This document shows, piece after piece, positions 9,830-18,785 of a stretch of 64,000 bases of DNA. The stretch covers positions 5,058,001 to 5,122,000 of the forward strand of contig NZ_CP118108.1 in assembly GCF_028747985.1 (NCBI RefSeq). The letters run 5' to 3'. Position 1 is the first letter of the stretch, and each line of letters starts with the position of its first letter. The position numbers were made by a program, and so were the translations under genes. Below the pieces are notes generated by a model that was not told the origin of the DNA, made no database searches, and saw only the letters and a program-made list of their open reading frames with translations. The stretch is from Paenibacillus urinalis. Lineage in GTDB: Bacteria; Bacillota; Bacilli; Paenibacillales; Paenibacillaceae.

Positions 9830-11458
9830 TTAACGGTTGTTATAACGCTCCAGTGCGGCCATTTGAATCTCGATCGCCCGATCCAGGTTCAGCTGCTTCA
9901 TCTTCGCTACATAGCTCTCGAATTCATCTACAGGGTCGGTTCCGAGAATGATCTTGATCGTCATCTCGTCCACAAGCGTATTGATATCATTCATAATTGT
10001 GGCGTACTCGGAGCTCTCCTCCGGGTTTGGCGTAATCGGCGGCAGACTGTACTTCTCTGCATCTGTTTTACTCCAGATCTCTATCGCTTCACGCTGTGTC
10101 TCAAGCGCAAGATACTGCTCTATATAGCGTCTATCCTGGACAAAAGGTCCGTTGTAGCTGCTTCGCGCATACATGGAAATGGCTTGAGCAGGCGCCAGAT
10201 TGTCCGGGTTCTTGAGCAGCAATTCCGTAAACTGCGGGTATCCGTCTTCCGTCAGATTGTAGCTGACGCCTTCCTTGCCGAAATTGAAGAACATATGACC
10301 CTCTTCACTGTACCCATAGTCGAGCATCTTCACAGCCAGCTCTGGATTCTCAGATGTTGAGGTAACAGCAACCGTTCCCTCCGAGGAATACGCCTGATTC
10401 CGCTGTCCAAACATCGGTACCTCTCCCTTGTTTAGGACGGGATAAGGGGCGGCAGCAAGCACAGCTTCCGGATCATTTGCTTCAACGAGCGGCTGCCACT
10501 TCCCAATGCCTCCGCCTGTATTACCGACCGTGGCTCCCGTCTCACCGGAGGCCATATTGCTGTCAATCGCTTTCAAATCTGTCGTAGCGACGTTCTTGTC
10601 GATCAATCCCTCTGTATACCAGCTGTTGAATAAGCGAAGGTACTCCTTGAATCCTGGCTCTGCCGGTCCAAATTTCACCTGTCCATCCACCTGATAGAAG
10701 CCTCGCGTGACACCAAATGCACCTAGAAATGCACCATTTCCTGAATCATTAAAGAATCTCGGTTTACTGACGACGGAGAATGGAGCAGCGGCACCCTTCT
10801 CTTCTTTGAAAGCACGCAGCGTCGTTGTCCATTCATCAATCGTCTCTGGAATAGGAAGGCCCAGCTCATCGAGCCAGTCTTTACGAATGATGGGCCCTTG
10901 GAATACACGCAGGTACTCGTCCTCTCTAATGAACGGAAAAGCATAATAACTGCCGCTGTCCGTCTTCACCATCTTGTCGATCTCCGGATGCTCCGAGAGG
11001 TACTTCTTCAAATTGGGTGCGTACTTGTCTATAAGCTCATTCAGCTCAATAATGTAACCGTCTTTGATCGCCTTCTCTGGCCCCCCCGGAAATCCGAGGA
11101 AATTATACTCAATCATGTCTGGCAGATCCCCGGAGGCAAGCATGACATTGAGTGCCTCTTGAGCCTGTCCGGATGGGGGAGCGGTATAGGACAGCGGAAC
11201 TCCGGTTGCCTTTTGCCACTCCTGAAAAAAAGGAACTTCATCGTGTGTAGCCTTGACTCCTATGAGGTTCCCTGGAAGCTCGCCCCAATAGGATAGTGTC
11301 ACGTCGGTTTCGATTGGATATGTCGTCTCTTCCGTGACCACCGGAGCTTCTTGATCTCCTTCATTGGGTTCCTCCGCACTTCCTCCATTTCCAGTACAGC
11401 CGATCAATAAGGATGACATCAGCGCCATCACAAGCGTAGAAACAAACCAACGTTTCAT
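9830..11458 (-). CDS. LplA-type extracellular solute-binding lipoprotein
   Basis: Captures the oligosaccharide outside the cell and delivers it to LplB/LplC. About 542 residues. The signal peptide MKRWFVSTLVMALMSSLLIG is followed by Cys, a clear lipobox. An upstream GTG at 11473 is open in frame, but the ATG at 11458 directly precedes a standard signal peptide and follows GTGGGGGTTGG, so it is preferred. Family 1 type extracellular binding protein, closely related to the broken copy at 2545-4197 (shared KDWLDEL.LP.PETI.EW, GPFVQD.RY.EQY). First gene of the operon SBP-lplB-lplC-GH88. Confidence 0.92.
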   Translation of the reverse strand: MKRWFVSTLVMALMSSLLIGCTGNGGSAEEPNEGDQEAPVVTEETTYPIETDVTLSYWGELPGNLIGVKATHDEVPFFQEWQKATGVPLSYTAPPSGQAQEALNVMLASGDLPDMIEYNFLGFPGGPEKAIKDGYIIELNELIDKYAPNLKKYLSEHPEIDKMVKTDSGSYYAFPFIREDEYLRVFQGPIIRKDWLDELGLPIPETIDEWTTTLRAFKEEKGAAAPFSVVSKPRFFNDSGNGAFLGAFGVTRGFYQVDGQVKFGPAEPGFKEYLRLFNSWYTEGLIDKNVATTDLKAIDSNMASGETGATVGNTGGGIGKWQPLVEANDPEAVLAAAPYPVLNKGEVPMFGQRNQAYSSEGTVAVTSTSENPELAVKMLDYGYSEEGHMFFNFGKEGVSYNLTEDGYPQFTELLLKNPDNLAPAQAISMYARSSYNGPFVQDRRYIEQYLALETQREAIEIWSKTDAEKYSLPPITPNPEESSEYATIMNDINTLVDEMTIKIILGTDPVDEFESYVAKMKQLNLDRAIEIQMAALERYNNR

Positions 11459-11770
11459 GTACCCAACCCCCACTTTGATTGAATTGAATTGCTGTATTGA
11501 CAGGTTAAGGGATGGCCGCCAGAGCGCGATATGTGCAAATCATCAAATGGAGTGTTTATTTTGTTTAACTGAACTGACCATTTCGCAAATGCAATAGACA
11601 AAAACTCAAAAAGCGATGGAATGGCTCCTTCGAGAATACCTAGAGGTCACCTAAATTTGCTTCCAAGCGCAATGTTTCTGGCTAACGCGCGTTTCTATCA
11701 GGTGCCGGGTGGTAATAATTGAGAAATCGGAACATATTAGGCCCGTACTTGAATAGGAGGATTTGAATAT
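11459..11770. other. Divergent promoter region between the importer operon and the Rieske/FAD gene
   Basis: About 300 bp without a gene, AT-rich in the middle. It must carry the start signals of both flanking transcripts. I found no cre site and no convincing paired -35/-10 boxes. The plus-strand gene has a good ribosome binding site, TAGGAGGA, at about 11755-11762. Confidence 0.5.
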
Positions 11771-13327
11771 ATGAATGACATGAATCAGGAATTTACTGCA
11801 GCAGAGCTGCCGAAGAGCCGGGAATCGTTATGGCGTGGAACCGTCTCTCTGCCTTCATTTGAACGTTTGTCTGAGAACCTGAACACAGAAGTAACAGTTA
11901 TTGGTGCCGGTATGACGGGGATTACTACCGCATATCTTCTCGCCAAGGAAGGCTATAAAGTTGTCCTTATTGAGGCAGGCTCAATCCTGGATGGAACGAC
12001 AGGTCATACGACCGCGAAGATTACTTCCCAGCACAACCTGATTTATCACGAGCTCATTCAACATTTCGGCCATGAGCAGGCCCGACTGTATTATGAGGCC
12101 AATGAGGAAGCACTGCGTTTTATTCGAAGTGTCATTACCGAAAAAGAAATCGACTGTCAGCTGACGGAAGAGGACGCGTATGTCTATATTCAATCGGAGA
12201 ATGATCTAAAGAAGCTGAAGGACGAATTCGATGCCTATCAGCAGCTGGCTATTCCCAGTGTGTGGCATGATAAGCTGCCGATTCCGGTACCGGCTGTAGC
12301 GGGGATCAGTGTGCCGAATCAGGCACAGTTCCATCCACTCTCTTATCTCAAGAAGCTGGTTGAAGAGCTGATCCACCTCGGCGTTAAGATCTATGAAAAA
12401 ACGACGGCTGCTGACCTCAAAGAGGAGGATAACAAGGTGACCGTCATGCTGGAAAGAGGCGGCCATCACATTACAAGCGAGCATGTGGTCGTGGCAAGTC
12501 ATTTTCCGTTCCATGATCCACGTATGTACTTTGCCCGTATGCATGCAGAGCGCTCCTACGCCATTGCTGTGGAGCCGGAAACGGAGTTTGAGGGCGGCAT
12601 GTATGTAAGCTACGACAAGCCGGAGCGCTCTGTCCGCTCTGCACTGTACAATGGCAAGAAGCTCCTCGTTATTGGCGGAGAGAATCATAAGACGGGTCAG
12701 GGCATCAGCACACATCAGCATTTTGAAGAGCTCGTTCGGTTTGCCGGACAGCATTTTGGTGTGAAAAAGGTGCATTTCCGCTGGTCTGCACAGGACCTGG
12801 TCACCATCGACAAGATGCCGTTCATCGGACCGATTGGCGGAGCTTATGAGAGGGTGCTGGTCGCCACCGGCTTCCGCAAATGGGGGATGACAACGAGTAC
12901 TGTTGCCTGCAGACTTCTGACGGATCTCATCGTCGGCCGCCACAATCCTTATACAGAATTGGTTGATCCCGGCCGGTTCAAGGCTGATCCTTCGATTAAG
13001 AACGCCGTAAAGGATAATCTGGATGTAGCCAAGCATCTCATCTCGGGCAAACTGGGTCTCGTTCACAAGAAGATTGAGGATATTCAGCCTGGTGAGGGTG
13101 CTGTTGTACGACATGAAGGCAAGCGCGCCGGAGCCTATAAGGATGAATCCGGTACGCTGCATCTTGTCGATACGACATGCACCCATCTGGGCTGTGAGGT
13201 GGAATGGAACTCGGGCGAATGCTCGTGGGACTGCCCTTGCCATGGCTCGCGGTTTACTTATGACGGTTCCGTCCTTGAAGGACCTGCAGTGGAGCCTTTA
13301 CCTAAGCTTGATGCACATCAGGCTTAG
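11771..13327 (+). CDS. FAD-dependent oxidoreductase with C-terminal Rieske [2Fe-2S] domain (YhfW-like)
   Basis: Two-domain redox enzyme of 518 residues. The N-terminal DAO-type flavin domain has the Rossmann motif VIGAGMTG (about 42-49) followed by [18 protein letters not shown], which is typical of the YhfW group. The C-terminal Rieske domain (about 425-510) keeps both cluster motifs, CTHLGC and CPCHGS, that supply the two Cys and two His ligands. Substrate unknown; such proteins are thought to pass electrons between flavin and cluster. AGGAGG precedes the ATG with normal spacing. Transcribed alone; a block of palindromic tandem repeats follows. The C-terminal tail after [11 protein letters not shown] is short but normal. 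Confidence 0.9.
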   Translation: MNDMNQEFTAAELPKSRESLWRGTVSLPSFERLSENLNTEVTVIGAGMTGITTAYLLAKEGYKVVLIEAGSILDGTTGHTTAKITSQHNLIYHELIQHFGHEQARLYYEANEEALRFIRSVITEKEIDCQLTEEDAYVYIQSENDLKKLKDEFDAYQQLAIPSVWHDKLPIPVPAVAGISVPNQAQFHPLSYLKKLVEELIHLGVKIYEKTTAADLKEEDNKVTVMLERGGHHITSEHVVVASHFPFHDPRMYFARMHAERSYAIAVEPETEFEGGMYVSYDKPERSVRSALYNGKKLLVIGGENHKTGQGISTHQHFEELVRFAGQHFGVKKVHFRWSAQDLVTIDKMPFIGPIGGAYERVLVATGFRKWGMTTSTVACRLLTDLIVGRHNPYTELVDPGRFKADPSIKNAVKDNLDVAKHLISGKLGLVHKKIEDIQPGEGAVVRHEGKRAGAYKDESGTLHLVDTTCTHLGCEVEWNSGECSWDCPCHGSRFTYDGSVLEGPAVEPLPKLDAHQA

Positions 13328-13378
13328 CGGCTTGTTCAAAATTTATGGATTGCCTTGTTTCTAATAAGCGAAATCATG

Positions 13379-13548
13379 GTAGATAGATAGCATGAACTTA
13401 AGAAAAAAACAACTTAAGTTCATAATATCGATAGATAGCATGAACTTAAGAAAAAAACAACTTAAGTTCATAATATCGATAGATAGCATGAACTTAAGAA
13501 AAAACAACTTAAGTTCATAATATCGATAGATAGCATGAACTTTTTCAG
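13379..13548. repeat. 48-bp tandem repeat with perfect 11-bp palindromes, about 3.3 copies
   Basis: Core sites CATGAACTTAAG start at 13391, 13439, 13487 and 13534 (periods 48, 48, 47). In the three full copies ATGAACTTAAG is followed by an A-rich loop (6 or 7 A) and the perfect complement CTTAAGTTCAT, then AATATCGATAGATAG. The fourth copy breaks off after CATGAAC, just before the ribosome binding site (AGGAGG) of the next gene. No U-tract follows the hairpins, so this is not an ordinary terminator; no spacer variation, so not a CRISPR. Confidence 0.95.
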
Positions 13549-13571
13549 CTTATTATTAGGAGGCATTTCAT

Positions 13572-14795
13572 ATGGATTTACAAACTGGCAAACTCTATTG
13601 GCCTGCTACAGTGAGCAGTCCTCCCATCTATCCCCCGCTTACAGAAGATATTCAGTGCGATGCGCTCATTATCGGCGGGGGCAGTTCAGGCGCCCAGAGT
13701 GCATATCAGCTTGCGAGACAAGGCCTTCATGTCGTCGTGGTTGATAAACGAACGATTGGAGGCGGAAGCTCAAGCACCAATACGGCACTCATTCAGTATG
13801 CCGGTGACAAGATGCTTACAGAGCTGGCAGCGGATTTTGGTGAAGCGAAGGCTTCGGCTCATCTGAAGCTCTGCAGACAAGCCATTGACGACATCGAACA
13901 AGCCTGCAGTCAGCTGCCGGATGGGGCTGATTTCGTTCGCAGAGACAGCCTGTATTACGCCTCATCGGAAGCTGATGTACCTGCACTTAAGCAGGAGCAT
14001 GCTCTACTGAAGAAGCACGGATTCGATGTGGACTTATGGGACGAGAACCAAATTGCAGCGAAATACCCGTTCCGTAAATCCGGCGCTCTGTACTACAAAA
14101 ACGATGCGGAGATGAATCCGCTAAAATATATTTACGGCTTGTTTGAAGAAGTCAGAGGGATGGGCGGCCAAGTTTACGGAGGAACCGAAATTACCGGCAA
14201 GAAGTTCAGTTCAGATGAGGCCGTCTTCTATACCAAGAGTGGACACCAGATTCGCACCAAGTATGTCATCATGGCAGCCGGTTACGAGCAGATGGAGCTG
14301 ACGCCTAACGCCAATGCCACAATTACCAGCTCGTACGTTGTGATTACGAAGCCTGTTGCTGATCTGAGCAGCTGGTACAAGCGAACGCTTCTATGGGAAA
14401 CGGCTCGTCCATACATGTATATGAGAACAACACCGGATGATCGAATTATTGTCGGCGGCATGGACCAGGAGACGCATCGCTCCGTGAGCAGGGATGCGCA
14501 CATTGAGTCCGGACGAGATCAATTAATGAAAAATCTGTCCGAGATGTTCCCAGAAATTAAGACCGAACCGGATTACGTGCTCGGTGCCTTCTTTGCCGGT
14601 ACACTTGACGGTCTTCCGATGATTGGCCGAAGTGATGAGTACCCGAACTGCTTCCACATCATGGCTTATGGAGACAATGGGACGGTATACAATATGACCC
14701 TGTCCCGCATTGTCACCGACATGATAACGAAGGGCAGCAGTCCTCACCTCAACTTGTATCTGCGCTCGAAGCCGCCGCGTAAGCAAGCCCAGTAG
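13572..14795 (+). CDS. DAO-family FAD-dependent oxidoreductase, paralogue 1
   Basis: 407-residue amine/amino-acid-oxidase-like flavoenzyme. The N-terminus MDLQTGKLYWP is shared with the two other copies. The dinucleotide motif IIGGGSSG lies at about 34-41, then VVVVDKRTIGGGSSSTNTALIQ, where the flavin pyrophosphate binds. A C-terminal LDGLPMIG and YGDNGTVYN segment closes the flavin site. Related in general form to glycine oxidase and gamma-glutamylputrescine oxidase, but the substrate cannot be told. The start follows TAGGAGG 8 bases upstream. Preceded by the palindromic repeat block and ended by a strong terminator. Confidence 0.87.
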   Translation: MDLQTGKLYWPATVSSPPIYPPLTEDIQCDALIIGGGSSGAQSAYQLARQGLHVVVVDKRTIGGGSSSTNTALIQYAGDKMLTELAADFGEAKASAHLKLCRQAIDDIEQACSQLPDGADFVRRDSLYYASSEADVPALKQEHALLKKHGFDVDLWDENQIAAKYPFRKSGALYYKNDAEMNPLKYIYGLFEEVRGMGGQVYGGTEITGKKFSSDEAVFYTKSGHQIRTKYVIMAAGYEQMELTPNANATITSSYVVITKPVADLSSWYKRTLLWETARPYMYMRTTPDDRIIVGGMDQETHRSVSRDAHIESGRDQLMKNLSEMFPEIKTEPDYVLGAFFAGTLDGLPMIGRSDEYPNCFHIMAYGDNGTVYNMTLSRIVTDMITKGSSPHLNLYLRSKPPRKQAQ

Positions 14796-14814
14796 TAATC
14801 AAACAAATGTGAAT

Positions 14815-14863
14815 AGACCGCCTGCAGCTGCTTGTCCAGTCAGCTGCAGGCGGTCTTTCATTT
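14815..14863 (+). terminator. Intrinsic terminator
   Basis: Perfect 16-bp stem (14815-14830 with 14841-14856) around a 10-base loop, followed by TTCATTT. Ends the paralogue 1 transcript; the palindromic stem could also serve the convergent YrhK-like gene. Confidence 0.9.
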
Positions 14864-14899
14864 GTCCACATATGATTATTTCCCACTTCGATGGAAGTT

Positions 14900-15280
14900 T
14901 TAGTGCATGATGTGGTTCTGCTCCTGATCCCTATTTTCATCAATGTAGTCCCACTTTTTAAGTTTAAGCATATATGACATTCGAATTAATGCCCGGACCA
15001 GCATTTGAATACTTCCCAGTATAAATAGACAGGTACCGATCAGCTTGACTTCTGGATAGAACAAGCAGAAGCTGCCGGCAAGAAACAAGAGTGATGTGGC
15101 AATTTCGCTAATCATATGCGCGATTTCATAACGATTGCGAATCTGAAGTCTTTTTCTGGATCGGGGTGATCTTCTACGATAGAAATGCAGACCGATTCTT
15201 CTTTTCTTAGCATGCTTCTTCTGGGAATGCTCCTGTTTATATGCGCTGGGCTCCTTCGCCTCTTGATGGTTGTGGTTCAT
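14900..15280 (-). CDS. YrhK-like small membrane protein
   Basis: 126 residues. The first 45 are very basic and hydrophilic (KKHAKKRRIG, RRRSPRSRKR), then two hydrophobic helices at about 57-77 (ISEIATSLLFLAGSFCLFY) and 80-100 (LIGTCLFILGSIQMLVRALI) with the spacing and GS-Q-L-R-I-R pattern of the YrhK family. Function of the family is unknown. The ATG follows GGAGAGGAG. It stands alone, convergent to paralogue 1 and divergent from the PadR operon. The basic tail could bind nucleic acid or membrane phosphates, which is inference only. Confidence 0.75.
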   Translation of the reverse strand: MNHNHQEAKEPSAYKQEHSQKKHAKKRRIGLHFYRRRSPRSRKRLQIRNRYEIAHMISEIATSLLFLAGSFCLFYPEVKLIGTCLFILGSIQMLVRALIRMSYMLKLKKWDYIDENRDQEQNHIMH

Positions 15281-15385
15281 GTACGATCTCCTCTCCTTCT
15301 CTGCTTACCTTACCCGTAGGGGAGAGTTTCAAACGGATGAGCCGCTTCATAAATTTCACTACCTTGCATTATTCAGTACTGAGTG

Positions 15386-15415
15386 TTAATATTTACCTGT
15401 TCACTACTATATAAT
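15386..15415 (+). promoter_or_regulatory. Candidate promoter and repeated CAGTACT sites of the PadR operon
   Basis: A TATAAT box at 15410-15415 lies 18 bp after a weak -35 (TTAATA, 15386-15391). The heptamer CAGTACT occurs on both sides, at 15374-15380 and 15419-15425, and could be an operator pair for the autoregulated PadR protein. Distance to the TTG start at 15485 is about 70 bp. Confidence 0.45.
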
Positions 15416-15484
15416 AAACAGTACTAATCTAAATTTAGTAATTATATTTAAAATGATGGCCACGGAAAGGAGACTCGAATCTGG

Positions 15485-15811
15485 TTGAATGTGAATATCC
15501 AATTTAAAAAAGGCGCATTAGAGCTGTGCGTTCTTGTGCTGATCCACCGTAAAGACCGTTATGGATATGAGCTGGCTCAAGCCGTATCCAGGCATATTGA
15601 GATTGCCGAAGGCGCCTTGTATCCCCTGCTTCGCCGATTAGTCGCAGATGGGTACTGTACCACCTATCTGCGTGAATCTAACGAGGGGCCTCCGCGTAAG
15701 TATTACAGTTTAACGGATTCTGGACTTGCCTATATGCTGAATTTGGAGCTTGAATGGAATGTATTTGTGTCCAGTGTTACCAATCTACTGAAGGAAGGAT
15801 ATAGCGAATGA
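15485..15811 (+). CDS. PadR-family transcriptional regulator
   Basis: 108-residue winged-helix repressor. KKGALELCVLVLIHRKDRYGYELAQAVS and IAEGALYPLLRRLVADGYC are the typical PadR HTH, and PPRKYYSLTDSGLAYM the wing. The start is TTG at 15485, after AAAGGAGA. Its last four bases (ATGA) overlap the next gene, so translation is coupled. In many Firmicutes the trio PadR/HAAS-domain membrane protein/DUF4097 protein forms one operon responding to envelope stress; the same layout is seen here. It probably represses its own operon. Confidence 0.92.
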   Translation: MNVNIQFKKGALELCVLVLIHRKDRYGYELAQAVSRHIEIAEGALYPLLRRLVADGYCTTYLRESNEGPPRKYYSLTDSGLAYMLNLELEWNVFVSSVTNLLKEGYSE

Positions 15812-16455
15812 ACAGACGTATGTTTATGACGGCTCTGGAACGCGAGCTTAGGCTGCTTGACGAAGGTGAACGGATGGAGCTGTTAAGTGATTACGAGCAG
15901 CATTTTGAAATGGGCTTAGCTGAGGGCAAGACGGAAGAAGATATTTCTAGAGAGCTGGGTCATCCAAGAGAGCTGGCGCTGGAAGCCCTCGGTGATCGGT
16001 ATGCTCCCCCAGCACAGGAGGCCGCTTCACCTGGGTTCACTTACAATAACGCCTATGGTGCATCTAACAATGCCGGTGTGCCATTCACAGCCAGTATGCC
16101 ATATGTGACAGAATCGAGATCAAGCCACCGCGCTTTCCGCAGCTTATTCTCTGCCATCGGCATGTTCTTTCTGAATCTCATCTTTGCCCTGCCGATCTTT
16201 GCAACCGTATGGTCCGTGTGGCTGGCTGTTGCCTTAACATCAGCCGCTGGTATCCTTGCTCCATTCCTTGCCCTGGCCGACTTTATGTTCCAGGAGCAGC
16301 GTGTGATCTGGGCAGAAGCGTCCGTTAGTATCACCATGCTTGGAATAGGTATCCTGCTCAGCATTTTCTCGCTGTGGGCCGCCAAGAAGCTCGGAATGCT
16401 CACACGGAGTTATGTTAGCTGGAATGTCAAAGTGGTGAAAGGAAGGGACCAATAA
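15808..16455 (+). CDS. HAAS-domain (DUF1700-type) membrane protein
   Basis: 215 residues. The N-terminal part (RMFMTALERELRLLDEGERMELLSDYEQHFEMGLAEGKTEEDISRELGHPRELA) is the helical HAAS/DUF1700 signalling domain, usually coupled to PadR regulators. It is followed by a linker and two or three TM helices (about 112-140, 142-165, 172-195). Overlaps the padR gene by 4 bp, and its TAA is directly followed by the ATG of the DUF4097 gene. Probably senses or relays a membrane signal; molecular role unknown. Confidence 0.88.
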   Translation: MNRRMFMTALERELRLLDEGERMELLSDYEQHFEMGLAEGKTEEDISRELGHPRELALEALGDRYAPPAQEAASPGFTYNNAYGASNNAGVPFTASMPYVTESRSSHRAFRSLFSAIGMFFLNLIFALPIFATVWSVWLAVALTSAAGILAPFLALADFMFQEQRVIWAEASVSITMLGIGILLSIFSLWAAKKLGMLTRSYVSWNVKVVKGRDQ

Positions 16456-17415
16456 ATGAAGAACTGGTTGAGATTTGGCATAGCCTGTATTGCTGTCGGC
16501 GTTGTCGGCATGTCCATATTCGGTTTTGAATTTGGAGATGAACGGATTGCATACGAGAAAGAGCTCGCATTTCCGGAAGCAGGCATCCATTCCCTTGTAA
16601 TGAGGACCGATAGCAGTACGAATATTAAGTTTGTACCGACTGAGGAGGATCAAATTACCGTATTGTTCACAGGCAAATGGCATCAGGATGCCATAGATCG
16701 AATTGAACAGACCGCGCCAGAGGGCAGCACACTTACAATGGATACGACAGCGGAGGATTCTTTTCAATTTCTGTCCTTTAATCTGGATTTCGCAGACAAT
16801 CATATCGAGGTTCGGATGCCCTCAGACAAAATGCTAGATGAGCTTATTGTTGACAATATATCAAGCAGTAACGAAATTAGCGGAGTCAAGGCACAGCATG
16901 TTTCTATTTCATCAACCTCAGGCGATTTCGAGCTCGAAGATGTTCAAGCCAGTCAACTGGCCGTGAGTCTCTCTTCAGGCAATCTGGATATGAAGAATGT
17001 CATTGCCAAGGAAAGTGCAAGCTTTGAGATGATCTCTGGAGATATTGAGCTTGAGGACCTCACTTCAAGTCAAATTGCAGTAAAGCTCCAGTCCGGTAGT
17101 ATAGAGGCGGCGGCAATACAGGGTCAGGTGGAGGTTAAGTCCACTTCCGGGGATATCGAAATTGACGATCTGCACGGAGACGCCAGCATTGAAGTACAGT
17201 CCGGGAATGTGGAAGTCAGTCAATCGGTGATCGGAAACTTAGATATCCGAGCCGTATCCGGCGATGTCGAGGTTATAGCAGCACCTGATTTTGCCGGATT
17301 CTATGATGTTCAGGCCATATCTGGAAGCATCCATGCTCCTGATTCACCAAGAACCGGAACAGAGCTCATTAAAGTGCGCACCACTTCCGGAAATATTCAA
17401 ATCGAACAGCCGTAA
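16456..17415 (+). CDS. DUF4097-family beta-helical envelope protein
   Basis: 319 residues with an N-terminal TM or signal anchor (FGIACIAVGVVGMSIFGF). The C-terminal two thirds is a regular repeat of short strands with the recurring pattern S-[TS]-SG-[DN]-[IFV]-E (SSTSGDFELEDV, SLSSGNLDMKNV, MISGDIELEDL, STSGDIEIDDL), which predicts a right-handed parallel beta-helix as in the DUF4097/adhesin-like fold. It starts immediately after the upstream stop codon. Third gene of the PadR operon; probably faces the cell surface. No terminator was found between it and the next FAD gene, 95 bp away. Confidence 0.85.
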   Translation: MKNWLRFGIACIAVGVVGMSIFGFEFGDERIAYEKELAFPEAGIHSLVMRTDSSTNIKFVPTEEDQITVLFTGKWHQDAIDRIEQTAPEGSTLTMDTTAEDSFQFLSFNLDFADNHIEVRMPSDKMLDELIVDNISSSNEISGVKAQHVSISSTSGDFELEDVQASQLAVSLSSGNLDMKNVIAKESASFEMISGDIELEDLTSSQIAVKLQSGSIEAAAIQGQVEVKSTSGDIEIDDLHGDASIEVQSGNVEVSQSVIGNLDIRAVSGDVEVIAAPDFAGFYDVQAISGSIHAPDSPRTGTELIKVRTTSGNIQIEQP

Positions 17416-17461
17416 GCTTCAATTATCTTGCATTGAGGTTCGCCAAAAAATCCATACTATA

Positions 17462-17474
17462 TGAATCCATTTCA
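17462..17474 (+). repeat. Dispersed intergenic motif, copy A
   Basis: TGAATCCATTTCA, with a second partial TGAATCCATTCATG directly after it (17475-17488). It lies just upstream of the ribosome binding site of paralogue 2. The same core recurs at 28523, 45212 and 53505, and in related form at 28580-28610 and 35975-36005. Confidence 0.7.
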
Positions 17475-17510
17475 TGAATCCATTCATGATAGCAAAGGGA
17501 GAGATTAGGT

Positions 17511-18728
17511 ATGGATTTGCAAAGCGGTAAATTATACTGGCCTACAACTGTTGTTCAGCCTCCTTCCTATTCCAGGCTGGAAGAGGATATATCCTGTGAT
17601 GTACTCATTATCGGCGCCGGCAGCTCAGGCGCACAGTGTGCCAATATTCTGGCTGGACATGATCTATCTGTGGTCGTGGTTGATAAAAGAAAAGCAGGTG
17701 CAGGCAGCACCAGCACCAATACAGCATTAATACAGTACGCAGGCGAGAAGAGCTTCGTATCACTGAGCAACTCCTTCGGTGAAGAGGTGGCGGCACGTCA
17801 TCTCAAGCTGTGTGAGGCATCCATTAACGATATTGAGCGGGTGTGCGCTCAGCTGCCATTCGATTCAGAGTTTATAAGACGAGACAGTCTGTATTATGCC
17901 AGCTGCAAGGAGGATGTTCCTGCCTTAGCCGAAGAGCACGCCCTCCTTCAAAAACACGGGTTTCAAGTTGATCTGTGGAATGAGAAGCAGATATCTGGAC
18001 TTTACCCTTTTCAAAAAGACGCTGCACTCTATTATTATAACGACGCCGAAATGAACCCTTTAAAGTTTGTTTACGGGCTTCTGGAGAAGGTCAAATCTCA
18101 GGGAGGGCGCATCTATGAGGAGACAGAAATTGTAGGTAAGCGTTTTGAACAGGATTACGCTCTCTTCTATACCAAGGAACGCCGCGAAATTCGTGCAAGA
18201 CATGTCATTATCGCTGCCGGATACGAGGATAAGGATTTCAAGACAGAGAAGAACGCTGTTCTTACGAGCTCCTATGCTGTCATTACCAAGCCGATTGACG
18301 ATTTCACCAGCTGGTATAAGCGTACCTTGATCTGGGAAACCGCGCGGCCCTATGTATATATGCGTACAACTGCGGACAACCGGATTATTATCGGAGGTAT
18401 GGATAAAGACACGACCTATGCGGCAACAAGGGATTCCAAAATCATGGCAAGCAAGGACAAGCTGATTCAGGAATTTAACAAGCTGTTCCCTGACATGAAT
18501 GCAGAACCAGAGTATTTTCTCGGAGCGTTCTACGGAGGCACGCATGATGGGCTGCCCATCATCGGTCAATACGAAGGTTATCCTCACAGCTATGTCATTA
18601 TGGCCTATGGAGATAACGGGACCGTATACAATGGAGTCTTAGCCAAAATTGTCTCCGACCAAATCGTTACAGGATCAAGCCCTGACCTCGATATCTATCT
18701 GCAGAACAGACCGTTAGTCACCCACTAA
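17511..18728 (+). CDS. DAO-family FAD-dependent oxidoreductase, paralogue 2
   Basis: 405 residues, clearly a duplicate of the genes at 13572 and 18786: MDLQSGKLYWPTTV start, FAD motif IIGAGSSGAQCA, STSTNTALIQYAGEKSFV, WYKRTLIWETARPYVYMRTT and HDGLPIIGQYEGYPHSYV. The predicted reaction is FAD-dependent oxidation of an amine, amino acid or similar compound; substrate unknown. The ATG follows GGGAGAG. It is 57 bp before paralogue 3, so both are probably on one mRNA. It is separated from paralogue 1 by the YrhK-like gene and the PadR operon. Confidence 0.87.
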   Translation: MDLQSGKLYWPTTVVQPPSYSRLEEDISCDVLIIGAGSSGAQCANILAGHDLSVVVVDKRKAGAGSTSTNTALIQYAGEKSFVSLSNSFGEEVAARHLKLCEASINDIERVCAQLPFDSEFIRRDSLYYASCKEDVPALAEEHALLQKHGFQVDLWNEKQISGLYPFQKDAALYYYNDAEMNPLKFVYGLLEKVKSQGGRIYEETEIVGKRFEQDYALFYTKERREIRARHVIIAAGYEDKDFKTEKNAVLTSSYAVITKPIDDFTSWYKRTLIWETARPYVYMRTTADNRIIIGGMDKDTTYAATRDSKIMASKDKLIQEFNKLFPDMNAEPEYFLGAFYGGTHDGLPIIGQYEGYPHSYVIMAYGDNGTVYNGVLAKIVSDQIVTGSSPDLDIYLQNRPLVTH

Positions 18729-18785
18729 GTCAGTGCTTGTCCAGTCCAATATATCATTAGTCAACATCAAAGGGAGACATGCATC

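Noticed and set aside
11690..11740. SigB-like promoter GTTTCT...GGGTGG before the Rieske/FAD gene
   Set aside because: The spacer is only 10 bp and the -10 is poor, so the match is likely chance.
12206..13243. 345-codon open frame on the minus strand
   Set aside because: It is antisense to the Rieske/FAD oxidoreductase, which has clear motifs, and has no ribosome binding site or recognisable domain.
13379..13548. CRISPR-like array
   Set aside because: The repeats are directly tandem with no variable spacers and no cas genes are present.
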